Source: Pseudomonas syringae CC1557
GTDB taxonomy: Bacteria > Pseudomonadota > Gammaproteobacteria > Pseudomonadales > Pseudomonadaceae
Direction of reading: 5' to 3'
Length of the DNA stretch: 64,000 nucleotides
Assembly (NCBI RefSeq): GCF_000452705.1
Contig: NZ_CP007014.1
Location: 3,348,001-3,412,000, forward strand
The notes beneath the pieces were generated by a model that had not been told where the DNA came from, did no database searches, and was given only the letters and a program-made list of their open reading frames with translations. Positions 17,506 to 26,700 of the stretch are shown in pieces (within the stretch, counting starts at the first letter, position 1; each line of letters begins with the position of its first letter). Both the position numbers and the translations under genes were made by a program.

Positions 17506-18612
17506 ATGGCTAACCTCAGCATCAGAAACCTGCAAAAAGGCTTTGATGGTCATCAGATCATCAAGGGCATCGATCTGGATGTGAAAGACCGGGAATTCGT
17601 GGTCTTTGTCGGCCCGTCGGGTTGTGGCAAATCCACCCTGCTGCGGCTGATCGCCGGGCTTGAAGAAGTGACCTCCGGCACCATCGAACTCGATGGCCGC
17701 GACATTACTCAGGTAACCCCGGCCAAACGCGATCTGGCGATGGTGTTTCAGACCTACGCGCTGTATCCGCACATGACGGTCGGCAAGAACCTATCGTTCG
17801 CGCTGGACCTGGCCGGCGGTGACAAGGCCGAGATCAAGAAAAAAGTCGACGAAGCCGCACGCATTCTGGAACTCGGCCCGTTGCTGGAGCGCAAGCCCAA
17901 ACAATTGTCCGGCGGCCAGCGGCAGCGCGTGGCCATCGGGCGGGCGATTGTGCGCAACCCGAAGATTTTCCTGTTCGACGAACCGCTGTCCAACCTTGAC
18001 GCCGCGCTGCGCGTGCAGACCCGTCTGGAGCTGTCACGGCTGCACAAGGAGTTGCAGGCGACCATGATCTACGTCACCCACGATCAGGTCGAAGCCATGA
18101 CGCTGGCCGACAAGGTGGTGGTACTCAATGGTGGCAAGGTCGAACAGGTCGGCTCGCCGCTGGAGCTGTATCACCATCCGGCCAACCTGTTCGTGGCCGG
18201 CTTCCTCGGCACGCCGAAGATGGGCTTCCTCAAGGGCATGATCAGCCGGGTCGGCAGCGACGACTGCGAAGTCGAGCTGGATGCAGGCACGCGCATCAGC
18301 CTGCCGGTCAATGGTGCAGGCCGAAGTCTCGGCGATGCCGTCACGCTGGGCATTCGTCCGGAACACCTGAACCTGGCGCAGGACGGCGATTGCCAGTTGC
18401 AGGTCATCGCTGATGTCAGCGAACGCCTTGGCAGTGACACGTACTGCCACGTACGCACCCGCTCCGGCGAGCCGCTGACCCTGCGCATCCGTGGCGATCT
18501 GGCCAGCCAGTACGGCGAGACGCTGAATCTGCATCTGGATAGCGCCCAATGCCACCTGTTCGACGCCCAAGGCCTGGTGATCGCCAAAGCCTTGCAGACT
18601 GTTGCCGCCTGA
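17506..18612 (+). CDS. mtlK: Mannitol/sorbitol ABC transporter ATPase
   Basis: A 368-residue MalK/UgpC-type ATPase. Walker A is GPSGCGKST near residue 38, the signature is LSGGQRQR and Walker B is IFLFDEPLSNLD. The H-loop is VTHDQVEAM. A C-terminal OB-fold regulatory domain (about 235-368) contains the GIRPEHL motif. AAGGAG precedes the ATG. It energises MtlFG. Confidence 0.94.
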   Translation: MANLSIRNLQKGFDGHQIIKGIDLDVKDREFVVFVGPSGCGKSTLLRLIAGLEEVTSGTIELDGRDITQVTPAKRDLAMVFQTYALYPHMTVGKNLSFALDLAGGDKAEIKKKVDEAARILELGPLLERKPKQLSGGQRQRVAIGRAIVRNPKIFLFDEPLSNLDAALRVQTRLELSRLHKELQATMIYVTHDQVEAMTLADKVVVLNGGKVEQVGSPLELYHHPANLFVAGFLGTPKMGFLKGMISRVGSDDCEVELDAGTRISLPVNGAGRSLGDAVTLGIRPEHLNLAQDGDCQLQVIADVSERLGSDTYCHVRTRSGEPLTLRIRGDLASQYGETLNLHLDSAQCHLFDAQGLVIAKALQTVAA

Positions 18613-18630
18613 GTTCCGGAGAACCTCGTC

Positions 18631-20127
18631 ATGTCCGCTCAACACATCAAGCTGAACAAAAACAATCTGTCACAGCTGGACGCTGATATTGCCCTGCCCA
18701 CCTACGCCGTCGAAGACACTCGCCAGGGCATTGCCCATATTGGTGTCGGCGGTTTCCACCGCGCGCACCAGGCGTTTTACACCGATGCGCTAATGAACAG
18801 TGGCGAAGGTCTGGACTGGAGCATCTGCGGGGTCGGCCTGCGACCTGAAGACCGTGCCGTGCGCGATGCGCTGGCAGAACAGGACTACCTGTACACGCTC
18901 TACGAGCTGGGCGACACACCAGACACCGAAACCCGCATCATTGCCTCGATCAGCGGCATGCTGCTGGCCGAAGACAGCCCGCAGGCGCTGATCGACAAGC
19001 TGGCCAGTGCGGAAATCCGCATTGTTTCGCTGACCATCACCGAAGGCGGTTATTGCATTGACGACAGCAACGGCCAGTTCATGGCCCATCTGCCGCAAAT
19101 CCAGCATGACCTGACCCACCCGGAGCAGCCGAAGACCGTATTCGGTTTCCTCTGCGCAGCACTGGCGCGTCGCCGCGCCGAAGGTACGCCAGCCTTTACC
19201 GTGATGTCCTGCGATAACCTGCCGCACAATGGCGCGGTGGCGCGCAAGGCGTTGCTAACCTTCGCGGCCTTGCGCGATGCCGGGCTGCACGACTGGATCG
19301 CTGCCAACGTCAAATTCCCCAACGCCATGGTCGACCGCATCACCCCGATGACCAGTGCTGCCCATCGCCAGCAACTGGCCAATGACAAGCACATCGACGA
19401 TGCCTGGCCGGTGGTCTGCGAGCCGTTCGTGCAATGGGTGCTGGAAGACAAGTTCGTCAGCGGCCGACCTGCCTGGGAGAAAGTCGGTGTGCAGTTCACC
19501 GACGACGTGACGCCCTACGAAGACATGAAGATCAAACTGCTCAATGGCAGCCACCTGGCCCTGACCTACCTGGGTTTTCTGAAGGGCTATCGTTTCGTGC
19601 ACGAGACCATGAACGATCCGTTGTTCGTGCGTTACATCCGCGCCTACATGGACCTGGATGTCACCCCGCAACTGGCCTCGGTGCCTGGCATTGATCTGGA
19701 AGGCTACAAGGACACGCTGATCGAGCGTTTTTCCAATCAGGCGATTGCCGACCAGTTGGAGCGGGTCTGTTCGGACGGCTCGTCGAAATTTCCCAAATTC
19801 ACCATTCCGACCATCAACCGGCTGATCGTCGATCAGGGCAATGTCGAGCGCGCTTCGTTGGTTGTGGCTGCCTGGGCGCTGTATCTGAAGGGCGTCGACG
19901 AAAACGGCGCGGTCTACAAGATTCCCGACCCGCGTGCCGAGTTCTGCCAGGCCCTGGTGGCCGATGATGCGTTGATTACCCAGCGCCTGTTACAGGTCGA
20001 AGAAATATTCGGCCTGGCCATTCCTCAATCTGCCGAGTTTGTGGCAGCGTTCGAGCAGAATCTCCATGACCTGCGCGAACTGGGTGTGAGCGGTACTCTG
20101 GAAAAACTTCTGGCCCACAGCCTCTGA
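18631..20127 (+). CDS. mtlD: Mannitol 2-dehydrogenase
   Basis: A 498-residue polyol-specific long-chain dehydrogenase that oxidises mannitol to fructose (and arabitol to xylulose in relatives) with NAD. An N-terminal Rossmann motif (HIGVGGFHRAHQA) and the catalytic segment KIKLLNGSHLALTYLG are visible. Length matches the family. It is 18 bases after mtlK. Its product is taken by the fructokinase and xylulokinase encoded next. Confidence 0.93.
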   Translation: MSAQHIKLNKNNLSQLDADIALPTYAVEDTRQGIAHIGVGGFHRAHQAFYTDALMNSGEGLDWSICGVGLRPEDRAVRDALAEQDYLYTLYELGDTPDTETRIIASISGMLLAEDSPQALIDKLASAEIRIVSLTITEGGYCIDDSNGQFMAHLPQIQHDLTHPEQPKTVFGFLCAALARRRAEGTPAFTVMSCDNLPHNGAVARKALLTFAALRDAGLHDWIAANVKFPNAMVDRITPMTSAAHRQQLANDKHIDDAWPVVCEPFVQWVLEDKFVSGRPAWEKVGVQFTDDVTPYEDMKIKLLNGSHLALTYLGFLKGYRFVHETMNDPLFVRYIRAYMDLDVTPQLASVPGIDLEGYKDTLIERFSNQAIADQLERVCSDGSSKFPKFTIPTINRLIVDQGNVERASLVVAAWALYLKGVDENGAVYKIPDPRAEFCQALVADDALITQRLLQVEEIFGLAIPQSAEFVAAFEQNLHDLRELGVSGTLEKLLAHSL

Positions 20128-20137
20128 GGGACTCGCC

Positions 20138-21634
20138 ATGTTTCTTGGAATCGATTGCGGGACCCAGGGCACCAAAGCGCTGGTACTGGACGCCGAAAAC
20201 GGCAAGGTGCTGGGTGAAGGCTCGGCGCCGCACAGCCTGATCAGTGAAGCTAACGGCCGCCGCGAACAAGACGTGCAGCAATGGCTGGGTGCGCTACAGC
20301 AGGCGGTGCGCGAGGCGTTGACGCTGGCCGACGTTTCCGGGCAACAGATTCAAGGCATCGGCGTATCCGGCCAGCAGCACGGGCTGGTGCTGCTCGACGA
20401 TCACGGGCTGGTGCTGCGCCCGGCCAAACTGTGGTGCGACACCGAGTCTGCACCGGAAAACCAGCGTTTGCTGGATTACCTGGGCGGCGCGCAGGGCTCG
20501 CTGCAACGCCTCGGCCTGGTTATTGCGCCGGGCTACACCGTGTCCAAGCTGTTATGGACCAAGGAACAGCATCCTCAGGTGTTCGAAAGCATCGACAAGG
20601 TTCTGCTGCCGCACGACTACCTCAATTACTGGCTTACCGGGCGCGCCTGCACTGAATACGGCGACGCATCCGGCACCGGCTATTTCAACGTCCGTACCCG
20701 CGAATGGGACCTGCCACTGTTGGCGCACATCGACCCGAGCGGGCGACTGGGCAAGGCACTGCCTCACTTGCTTCAGGCCGACGAACCGGTTGGCACGCTG
20801 CTTCCCGAGATCGCCGAACTCCTGGGCTTGAACCCTGAGGCTCTGGTGTCCAGCGGTGGTGGCGACAACATGATGGGCGCAATCGGCACCGGCAATATCC
20901 AGCCTGGGCTGATCACCATGAGCCTCGGCTCGTCCGGCACGGTGTACGCCTACGCCGACGAGGCGCGGGTCAGCGAACACGAGTCAGTGGCCACATTCTG
21001 TTCATCATCAGGCGGCTGGCTGCCGCTGATCTGCACCATGAACCTGACCAACGCGACCACGGCCATTCGCGAGCTGTTCGCGATGGATATCAAGGGCTTC
21101 AATCAGGCGGTCGCCCAGTCTCCAATCGGCGCCGAAGGCGTGCTGATGCTGCCGTTCCTCAACGGTGAACGCGTCCCTGCCCTACCCGACGCCACTGGTA
21201 GCATCGTCGGGCTGGACAGCACCAACCTGACTCAGGCCAATCTGAGCCGCGCGGTGGTCGAGGGCACGACGTTCGGTCTGCGTTACGGGCTGGACCTGTT
21301 GCGTAACAGCGGTATCAGAAGCGAAAAAATCCGGCTCATCGGCGGCGGCTCCAAAAGTGCGGTGTGGCGGCAGATCGTTGCCGATATCATGGACACGCCG
21401 GTGATCTGTACCGATCATTCAGAAGCAGCGGCGCTGGGCGCAGCGATCCAGGCGGCGTGGTGCGTAGCGAAGGCCACTGGCGACACGCAAAGCCTGCAAC
21501 AGCTGTGCGAACGTTGCGTCAGCCTTGATCAAAGCAGCGAAACCCAGCCGATTGCGCAGCATGTGACGGCCTACCAGCAGGTCTATCAGCGTTACCTGGC
21601 GCAGCTACACCCGGTACAGCCACGCGAAGTTTGA
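20138..21634 (+). CDS. mtlY: Xylulokinase
   Basis: A 498-residue FGGY-family carbohydrate kinase. N-terminal GIDCGTQGTKAL, the GVSGQQHG motif, and C-terminal GGGSKSAVWRQIVADI are typical of D-xylulose kinases. It phosphorylates xylulose formed from arabitol by MtlD. It starts 10 bases after mtlD in the same operon. Confidence 0.92.
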   Translation: MFLGIDCGTQGTKALVLDAENGKVLGEGSAPHSLISEANGRREQDVQQWLGALQQAVREALTLADVSGQQIQGIGVSGQQHGLVLLDDHGLVLRPAKLWCDTESAPENQRLLDYLGGAQGSLQRLGLVIAPGYTVSKLLWTKEQHPQVFESIDKVLLPHDYLNYWLTGRACTEYGDASGTGYFNVRTREWDLPLLAHIDPSGRLGKALPHLLQADEPVGTLLPEIAELLGLNPEALVSSGGGDNMMGAIGTGNIQPGLITMSLGSSGTVYAYADEARVSEHESVATFCSSSGGWLPLICTMNLTNATTAIRELFAMDIKGFNQAVAQSPIGAEGVLMLPFLNGERVPALPDATGSIVGLDSTNLTQANLSRAVVEGTTFGLRYGLDLLRNSGIRSEKIRLIGGGSKSAVWRQIVADIMDTPVICTDHSEAAALGAAIQAAWCVAKATGDTQSLQQLCERCVSLDQSSETQPIAQHVTAYQQVYQRYLAQLHPVQPREV

Positions 21635-21658
21635 ACCCTGTTTTTTCATGGAGCACTT

Positions 21659-22597
21659 ATGTTTCTGGTTTGCGGCGAAGCACTGTTCGATATTTTCACC
21701 CGTCCTGACAACGGCGGCTCCCTCAACAGGCTGGGATTCGACGCGATTGCCGGTGGTTCACCGTTCAACGTCGCCATCGGCCTGCGTCGCCTGGGCGTGG
21801 AGACAGGTCTATTTGCCGGTCTGTCCACCGACTACCTGGGCCGTCGCCTGCGTGCGGTGCTGGAGCAGGAAACGGTCGCGCCCGATCACCTGATCGATTT
21901 TGACGCGCCGACCACGCTGGCCATGGTTGCGGTGGGCAACGATGGCTCGCCGACCTACAGCTTTCGTGGCGACGGTTGCGCCGACCGACAATTGCGCCTT
22001 GAGCACCTGCCTGCACTTGACGAGCATGTGCGCGGGATTCACGTGGGTTCGTTCTCGCTGGTGGTGCAGCCGATTGCCGACACGCTGCTGGCACTGGTCG
22101 CTCGGGAAAGCGCAACGCGACTGATCTCGCTCGACCCCAACGTGCGCCTCAACCCGGCGCCGGACATTCAGCGCTGGCGTACGCAGGTTGCAGCGTTTGC
22201 CGAACACGCTCACCTGATCAAGGTCAGCGACGAAGACCTGCACCTGCTGTATCCGGACAGTGATCCTCAGCAACTGGCAGAAGGCTGGCTGGGCAAACGG
22301 ACACAACTGGTGATCGTTACCCGAGGCACGCAGGGTGCCAGCGTGTTCACCCGCCAGCACGGCACTTGGTCGGTGCCGGCGAAAACCGTGGTAACTGCAG
22401 ATACCGTGGGCGCAGGCGATACATTTCAGGCCGCGCTGCTGACCTTTTTGAGTGAACGCCAACTGGACACGCCAGAAGGTCTGGTCACGCTGTCAAGGGA
22501 GCTGCTGGATGAGATGCTGAATTTTGCCGTCGCTGCGGCGGCGCTGACCTGCACCAAGGTAGGCCCGGACCTGCCCTATCGGCATCAGTTGGGGTGA
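21659..22597 (+). CDS. mtlZ: Fructokinase (PfkB family)
   Basis: A 312-residue PfkB-type sugar kinase. The N-terminal GGSPFNVAIGLRRLG motif and the C-terminal anion-hole and base motif TVGAGDTFQAALL are clear. It converts fructose from mannitol oxidation to fructose 6-phosphate. It is the last gene of the mtl operon. Confidence 0.92.
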   Translation: MFLVCGEALFDIFTRPDNGGSLNRLGFDAIAGGSPFNVAIGLRRLGVETGLFAGLSTDYLGRRLRAVLEQETVAPDHLIDFDAPTTLAMVAVGNDGSPTYSFRGDGCADRQLRLEHLPALDEHVRGIHVGSFSLVVQPIADTLLALVARESATRLISLDPNVRLNPAPDIQRWRTQVAAFAEHAHLIKVSDEDLHLLYPDSDPQQLAEGWLGKRTQLVIVTRGTQGASVFTRQHGTWSVPAKTVVTADTVGAGDTFQAALLTFLSERQLDTPEGLVTLSRELLDEMLNFAVAAAALTCTKVGPDLPYRHQLG

Positions 22598-22616
22598 AGT
22601 GTTGCAGGGGCCAGGG

Positions 22617-22646
22617 CCATACATCCGCATCAGCTGCGGTGTATGG
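22617..22646 (+). terminator. Hairpin after the mtl operon
   Basis: CCATACA(T)CCGCA and TGCGGTGTATGG pair into a stem of about 12 bp with one bulge, 20 bases after the mtlZ stop. It lacks a T tract, so it may mark the operon end by a Rho-dependent or processing mechanism. Confidence 0.35.
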
Positions 22647-22783
22647 TCCATAGCCTTCGTGAGCAGGCTCACTGCCACACAGTTTGAGTACTTACCTGTA
22701 TGGAAGTGACAAGGCGGCGATACGCGTTGCTCACCAAGGGGTCGTGACGGGCGCCAGACAGACAACCGAGCAAACTGCCTCGG

Positions 22784-23338
22784 TCAAGCCACCATCCCGG
22801 CCTTGATGCCTCTGATGCGCGTGTTGATATCATCCGCCACATCGTTCTGCTTGTCCTTGAGTGCGTCCTGGACTTTCTGGTCAATCGCCAGTTGGTCCTG
22901 AGGCGCCATGGCGTCGTAGTCTTTCCGGCTGATGCCGGTCAGTTTCTCGCGCACTTTCTCTTCGGCAGTCTGCTTCAGAGAGTCCATGAATTTTTGTTCT
23001 ACCGAATCCGTCGACCCTGTATCAGTGGTGCTGGCAGCGTTAGCCACAGAACCAATGAAACCGTTGTCACGATCACCCGTCTTCTCCGACAGTGAGGTAT
23101 CACCGGCAGATTTGAGGTTGATCATCATGCGGGCGAAAGATTCGTTGTAACCGCTGTTGTCCTGCTTGCTGTCTTGCGACGTCGAATCGCTGATTTGCTG
23201 AGTAACCGGTGCCGTACCTGAGGTCAGGCCAGCGGCGGCGACTGCGCTGAAAGCGTCCTGAGACACCTCGTTAACAGTCTTGCGCCCGACGACCGCTCGG
23301 GAGACCAACTGCTCAAGCGCATTTGTGCCAATAATCAT
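22784..23338 (-). CDS. Unrecognised Cys-free, Ser/Asp/Lys-rich protein
   Basis: A 184-residue protein I do not recognise. It has no Cys and no signal peptide or membrane helix. The first half is rich in Ser, Thr, Gly and Asp (for example ISDSTSQDSKQDNSGYNE). The second half is charged and predicted helical (EEKVREKLTGISRKDYD, then QKVQDALKDKQNDVADD). A strong GGAGG ribosome site precedes the ATG. The composition resembles small type III substrates or helper proteins. A poor hrp-box-like pair lies at 23383-23409 upstream. The export idea is speculative. Confidence 0.7.
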   Translation of the reverse strand: MIIGTNALEQLVSRAVVGRKTVNEVSQDAFSAVAAAGLTSGTAPVTQQISDSTSQDSKQDNSGYNESFARMMINLKSAGDTSLSEKTGDRDNGFIGSVANAASTTDTGSTDSVEQKFMDSLKQTAEEKVREKLTGISRKDYDAMAPQDQLAIDQKVQDALKDKQNDVADDINTRIRGIKAGMVA

Positions 23339-23523
23339 CTTTCACCTCCTGATGAACATGCTGCGCAGGTTCAAAAGCAAGTCCGGTGCCAAGTACGCAT
23401 TAGCGTTCCAAGCTGTTGATTTTTATAGAACCGCCTAAAGCGCCCCGACTATGCACCGTCAACAAAACAGCGAGTCATTGCCGTCTGCGGCGGTGGTTTG
23501 CCTCTGTGGCAGCGGCAAGCTCC

Positions 23524-26433
23524 TCAGGAACTGGCCTCTGACTTGCCGCTTGCGACGTGTAGCTTTAAGCCCAACTGCTCCATCGGCACGGGAGCCGAAA
23601 AGTAGTAACCCTGGGCCTGCGCCGCGCCGATCTCGCGTAACAGCTCAAGCGTTTCCACGTCCTCGACGCCCTCGGCAACCACCGTCAGATCCAGCGATTC
23701 GGCCATGCGCACAATGGCGCGGACGATGGCACGGCTGCGCACGCTGGAGACCAGGCCAAGGATGAACGATTTGTCGATTTTCAAGCCGCTGAAATGGTAC
23801 TGGTGCACATAGCTGAGGGATGAAAAACCGGCGCCGAAGTCATCCAGAATGACCGACATGCCCTTATCCGCCAACTGCTTCATGGACAGACGTGCCTGAT
23901 CGGGATCGGCGACCAGCGCACCTTCGGTCAGCTCCAGACACAGCCTTGCGGGCACAACATCGTGCTCGGCAAGCATGGCCAATACCTCGGCAGCGAAGGC
24001 CGGCCGGGTAATGCTGTAGCTGGAGCAGTTCACATGCACGGGTGGCCAGTCGCTGTTCTCGGGCTGGGCGAGGATGGTGATGACCCGCTTGAGCATGTAC
24101 AGGTCAAGGCGACCAATCAGGCGCAGCCCCTCAAGCGCAGGCAGGAAACTTTCCGGCGCAATGATTCGTCCATCCGGCTGCCGCCAGCGGATCAGCGCTT
24201 CCAGCGCGCGCAGCTCACCGGTAGTGGTGCAGACCACCGGTTGAAAATACGGGATCAACTGATCCGTGCACGTCAACGCCGTGCGCAACGCACCCTCTTG
24301 TTCGACTTGATCCAGCACTTCACGACGCAACGCCTGATTGAACACCGCGAAGCTGTCGCGACCGCCATTCTTGACCCGGTACATGGCGGTATCCGCATCA
24401 CGCAACAGATCGGCGGGCTCCTGATGAAACTGGCTGTCAGCGCCCACCACACCGATGCTGCACGAAGAAAACACTGTGTGTTCATCAATCACAAACGGCT
24501 GTTCAAAGGCGGTCAGTATCCGCTGGGCGATATCCATGCCCACCTGCAGCGCGGCATTGATACCCAGCACGGCAAACTCGTCACCGCCCAGCCTGGCCAG
24601 AATATCGCCTTCGCGCATGCAGCTGCGCAATCGCTCGGCGGCTTGAATCAGCAGGATATCGCCACAGTGATGCCCGAGGCTGTCGTTGATCATCTTGAAG
24701 CGGTCCAGATCGATGAACATGACAATCAGTTGCCGGTCATGATCGCAAAAGTCTTGCCACCCCTGCTTCAGGCGCTGCTGCAGCTGGCTGCGGTTCGGTA
24801 GTCCGGTCAATGAATCATGGGAGTTCTCGTACTGGAGCCTGGCATTGGCCTGATCCAGTTCGCGGGTGCGGTCGCGTACTCTTGCTTCGAGCTGCAGATT
24901 GACCGTGTGGATTGCCTGGGCGGCGCTGCGCCGGGAGAGCGCGGTATCGATGTGGCGGGAAACGAACGTCAGCAGTTCCTGATCGCGCAGCGTATAGCTG
25001 ACCGACTTGGAATAGCTCTGCACCACCAGCACGCCCCGCACATCGTCGCCGTCGAACAACGGGATACCGAGCCAGGAAGACGAGCGGCCGGACTTTCTCT
25101 GCACTTCTATTTCGCCCTGGCGCTCCAGCTTGCGGGCATTCTCGTAATCGATCAGGCACGGCCGCCGCTGACCGATCACGTACTCGGTAAACCCCCGCTG
25201 CCCGCGCCGCGAACGTGGAGGCGTGAGCTGGTACTCGTCGATGTAGTACGGGAACGTGACTTCGCCCGTCGAGCTGTCGTAAAGCGCAATGTAGAAGTTG
25301 AGTGCAACCAACAGCTCGCCGACGATCATGTGCAGGCTGCGAAACAGCTCGTTCATGTCCCCGGGCTGGCTGGAAAGCTCGGCGATGCGAAACAGCGCGC
25401 GCTGCAAATGCTCGGCGCGCTCCCGATCCTGCACTTCCTGCCTGAGTGCGTCATTGACGGCCGACAGCTGCTGGGTGCGCAGCATGACGGTCTGCTCCAA
25501 GTCGGTACGGCGTAACAGCCTGTCCAGTGCCATCGCCATGTGTCGCGAAACCACAGAAAACAAAGCGCGGTCGGGCGAGCTGTAGACCCGGGACACGTCA
25601 TAAACCTGCATTGCAACCATACCGAAGACTTCATCCGAAGCGTTTTTCAGCGGCGCGCCCATCCAGAACTCGGGACGACGGCCAACGCAGAAAAAACGCC
25701 CTTGGCTCTGCGCCAGTTCAATACAGGAAGCCCCGAGAAGCAAAGGTTCTCCAGTGATCAGGACATGGCCGGTGAGCGATACCCGATTGACGTCGAGAAA
25801 CTCGTATGCCTCCGGTGCCAGCGCCTCGCCATCGAAACGGTCGATGTAACAGGGGTAGGTGATCCTCCCGCTTTGTCGATCATAGAGCGCGACATAAAAA
25901 TTCTCGGCGTCAATCAACGTAGCCAGTTGCTCGTGAATCCCTTGCAGAAAAGCGCCGCGATCCAGCGTGGAACTGGCCAGCAGGCTGATCTCGTAGAGCA
26001 CACGTTGAGTGTGCTGAGACCGGACCAGCGCGGCCGTCTGTAGCAATGAACCCAACTGGACAGCCAGGTCATTCAATAGCAGATTCTCACCTTCGGAAAC
26101 TGGCGCCAGGACCCACCCCAACACGCTCTCGCCCTTTCCAGCAACGCGGCAATGCAACTGCCTTTCCGCACAAAACGGGTCAAAGTTTTCGAACGGGATA
26201 TGGGCGGGCCAGTCCGCCTGCTCGTCGCCGTGCCCCAGCAGGCATTTCTGGTCACCGGCAGAGTACGCGGCCCAGGCAATGCCGGGGATGAGCATACGCG
26301 TCGCATTCAGCAGCGCCTCGATGCCAACCTGATCGGAAAACCTGACATGACTGTCGACCGTCGTGACGCGAAAATCGGATGCGTCGCTCACCGAGCGCGG
26401 AACCGTGGCCGTGGCCAGATGATTGACTGTCAT
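23524..26433 (-). CDS. Dual GAF, GGDEF and EAL cyclic-di-GMP enzyme
   Basis: A 969-residue cytoplasmic protein. Two GAF-like sensor domains lie at about 140-305 and 345-510. A coiled coil leads into the cyclase domain with the intact GGDEF motif at 616-620 and an RxxD inhibitory site (REGD) five residues before it. The phosphodiesterase domain has EALIR from E745, and VNCSS, ELTEG, LDDFGAGFSSL, KIDKSF and AEGVED motifs, so the metal- and substrate-binding residues look complete. Either or both activities are possible. It is a single-gene unit. Confidence 0.92.
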   Translation of the reverse strand: MTVNHLATATVPRSVSDASDFRVTTVDSHVRFSDQVGIEALLNATRMLIPGIAWAAYSAGDQKCLLGHGDEQADWPAHIPFENFDPFCAERQLHCRVAGKGESVLGWVLAPVSEGENLLLNDLAVQLGSLLQTAALVRSQHTQRVLYEISLLASSTLDRGAFLQGIHEQLATLIDAENFYVALYDRQSGRITYPCYIDRFDGEALAPEAYEFLDVNRVSLTGHVLITGEPLLLGASCIELAQSQGRFFCVGRRPEFWMGAPLKNASDEVFGMVAMQVYDVSRVYSSPDRALFSVVSRHMAMALDRLLRRTDLEQTVMLRTQQLSAVNDALRQEVQDRERAEHLQRALFRIAELSSQPGDMNELFRSLHMIVGELLVALNFYIALYDSSTGEVTFPYYIDEYQLTPPRSRRGQRGFTEYVIGQRRPCLIDYENARKLERQGEIEVQRKSGRSSSWLGIPLFDGDDVRGVLVVQSYSKSVSYTLRDQELLTFVSRHIDTALSRRSAAQAIHTVNLQLEARVRDRTRELDQANARLQYENSHDSLTGLPNRSQLQQRLKQGWQDFCDHDRQLIVMFIDLDRFKMINDSLGHHCGDILLIQAAERLRSCMREGDILARLGGDEFAVLGINAALQVGMDIAQRILTAFEQPFVIDEHTVFSSCSIGVVGADSQFHQEPADLLRDADTAMYRVKNGGRDSFAVFNQALRREVLDQVEQEGALRTALTCTDQLIPYFQPVVCTTTGELRALEALIRWRQPDGRIIAPESFLPALEGLRLIGRLDLYMLKRVITILAQPENSDWPPVHVNCSSYSITRPAFAAEVLAMLAEHDVVPARLCLELTEGALVADPDQARLSMKQLADKGMSVILDDFGAGFSSLSYVHQYHFSGLKIDKSFILGLVSSVRSRAIVRAIVRMAESLDLTVVAEGVEDVETLELLREIGAAQAQGYYFSAPVPMEQLGLKLHVASGKSEASS

Positions 26434-26700
26434 GAAAACACCATGTAAGTGGTCCGACGAGGGTCATATACAACAGTCATGACCAAAAGTTACAAGCGGG
26501 TCGTGACATTGTTACAAAGTTCAATGTTTTTTGGCAGCGCAGTGTGAGTGCTGCAACTCAAGCGTGTGACGCAGGGCACCTGGCAAAGCACTCATTCAAG
26601 GGGCCGCCGGTCAGATTTCACGGTTTCACAGGGCTCGAAACGAAAATGCCCGGCTCTACTATGCTGACGTGCACTATCCACTACTGAAAAGGAGACACCA

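Noticed and set aside
23383..23409. hrp box before the unknown 184-residue protein
   Set aside because: The second half of the motif does not match CCACNNA at the proper spacing; listed only as a weak hint, not as a feature.
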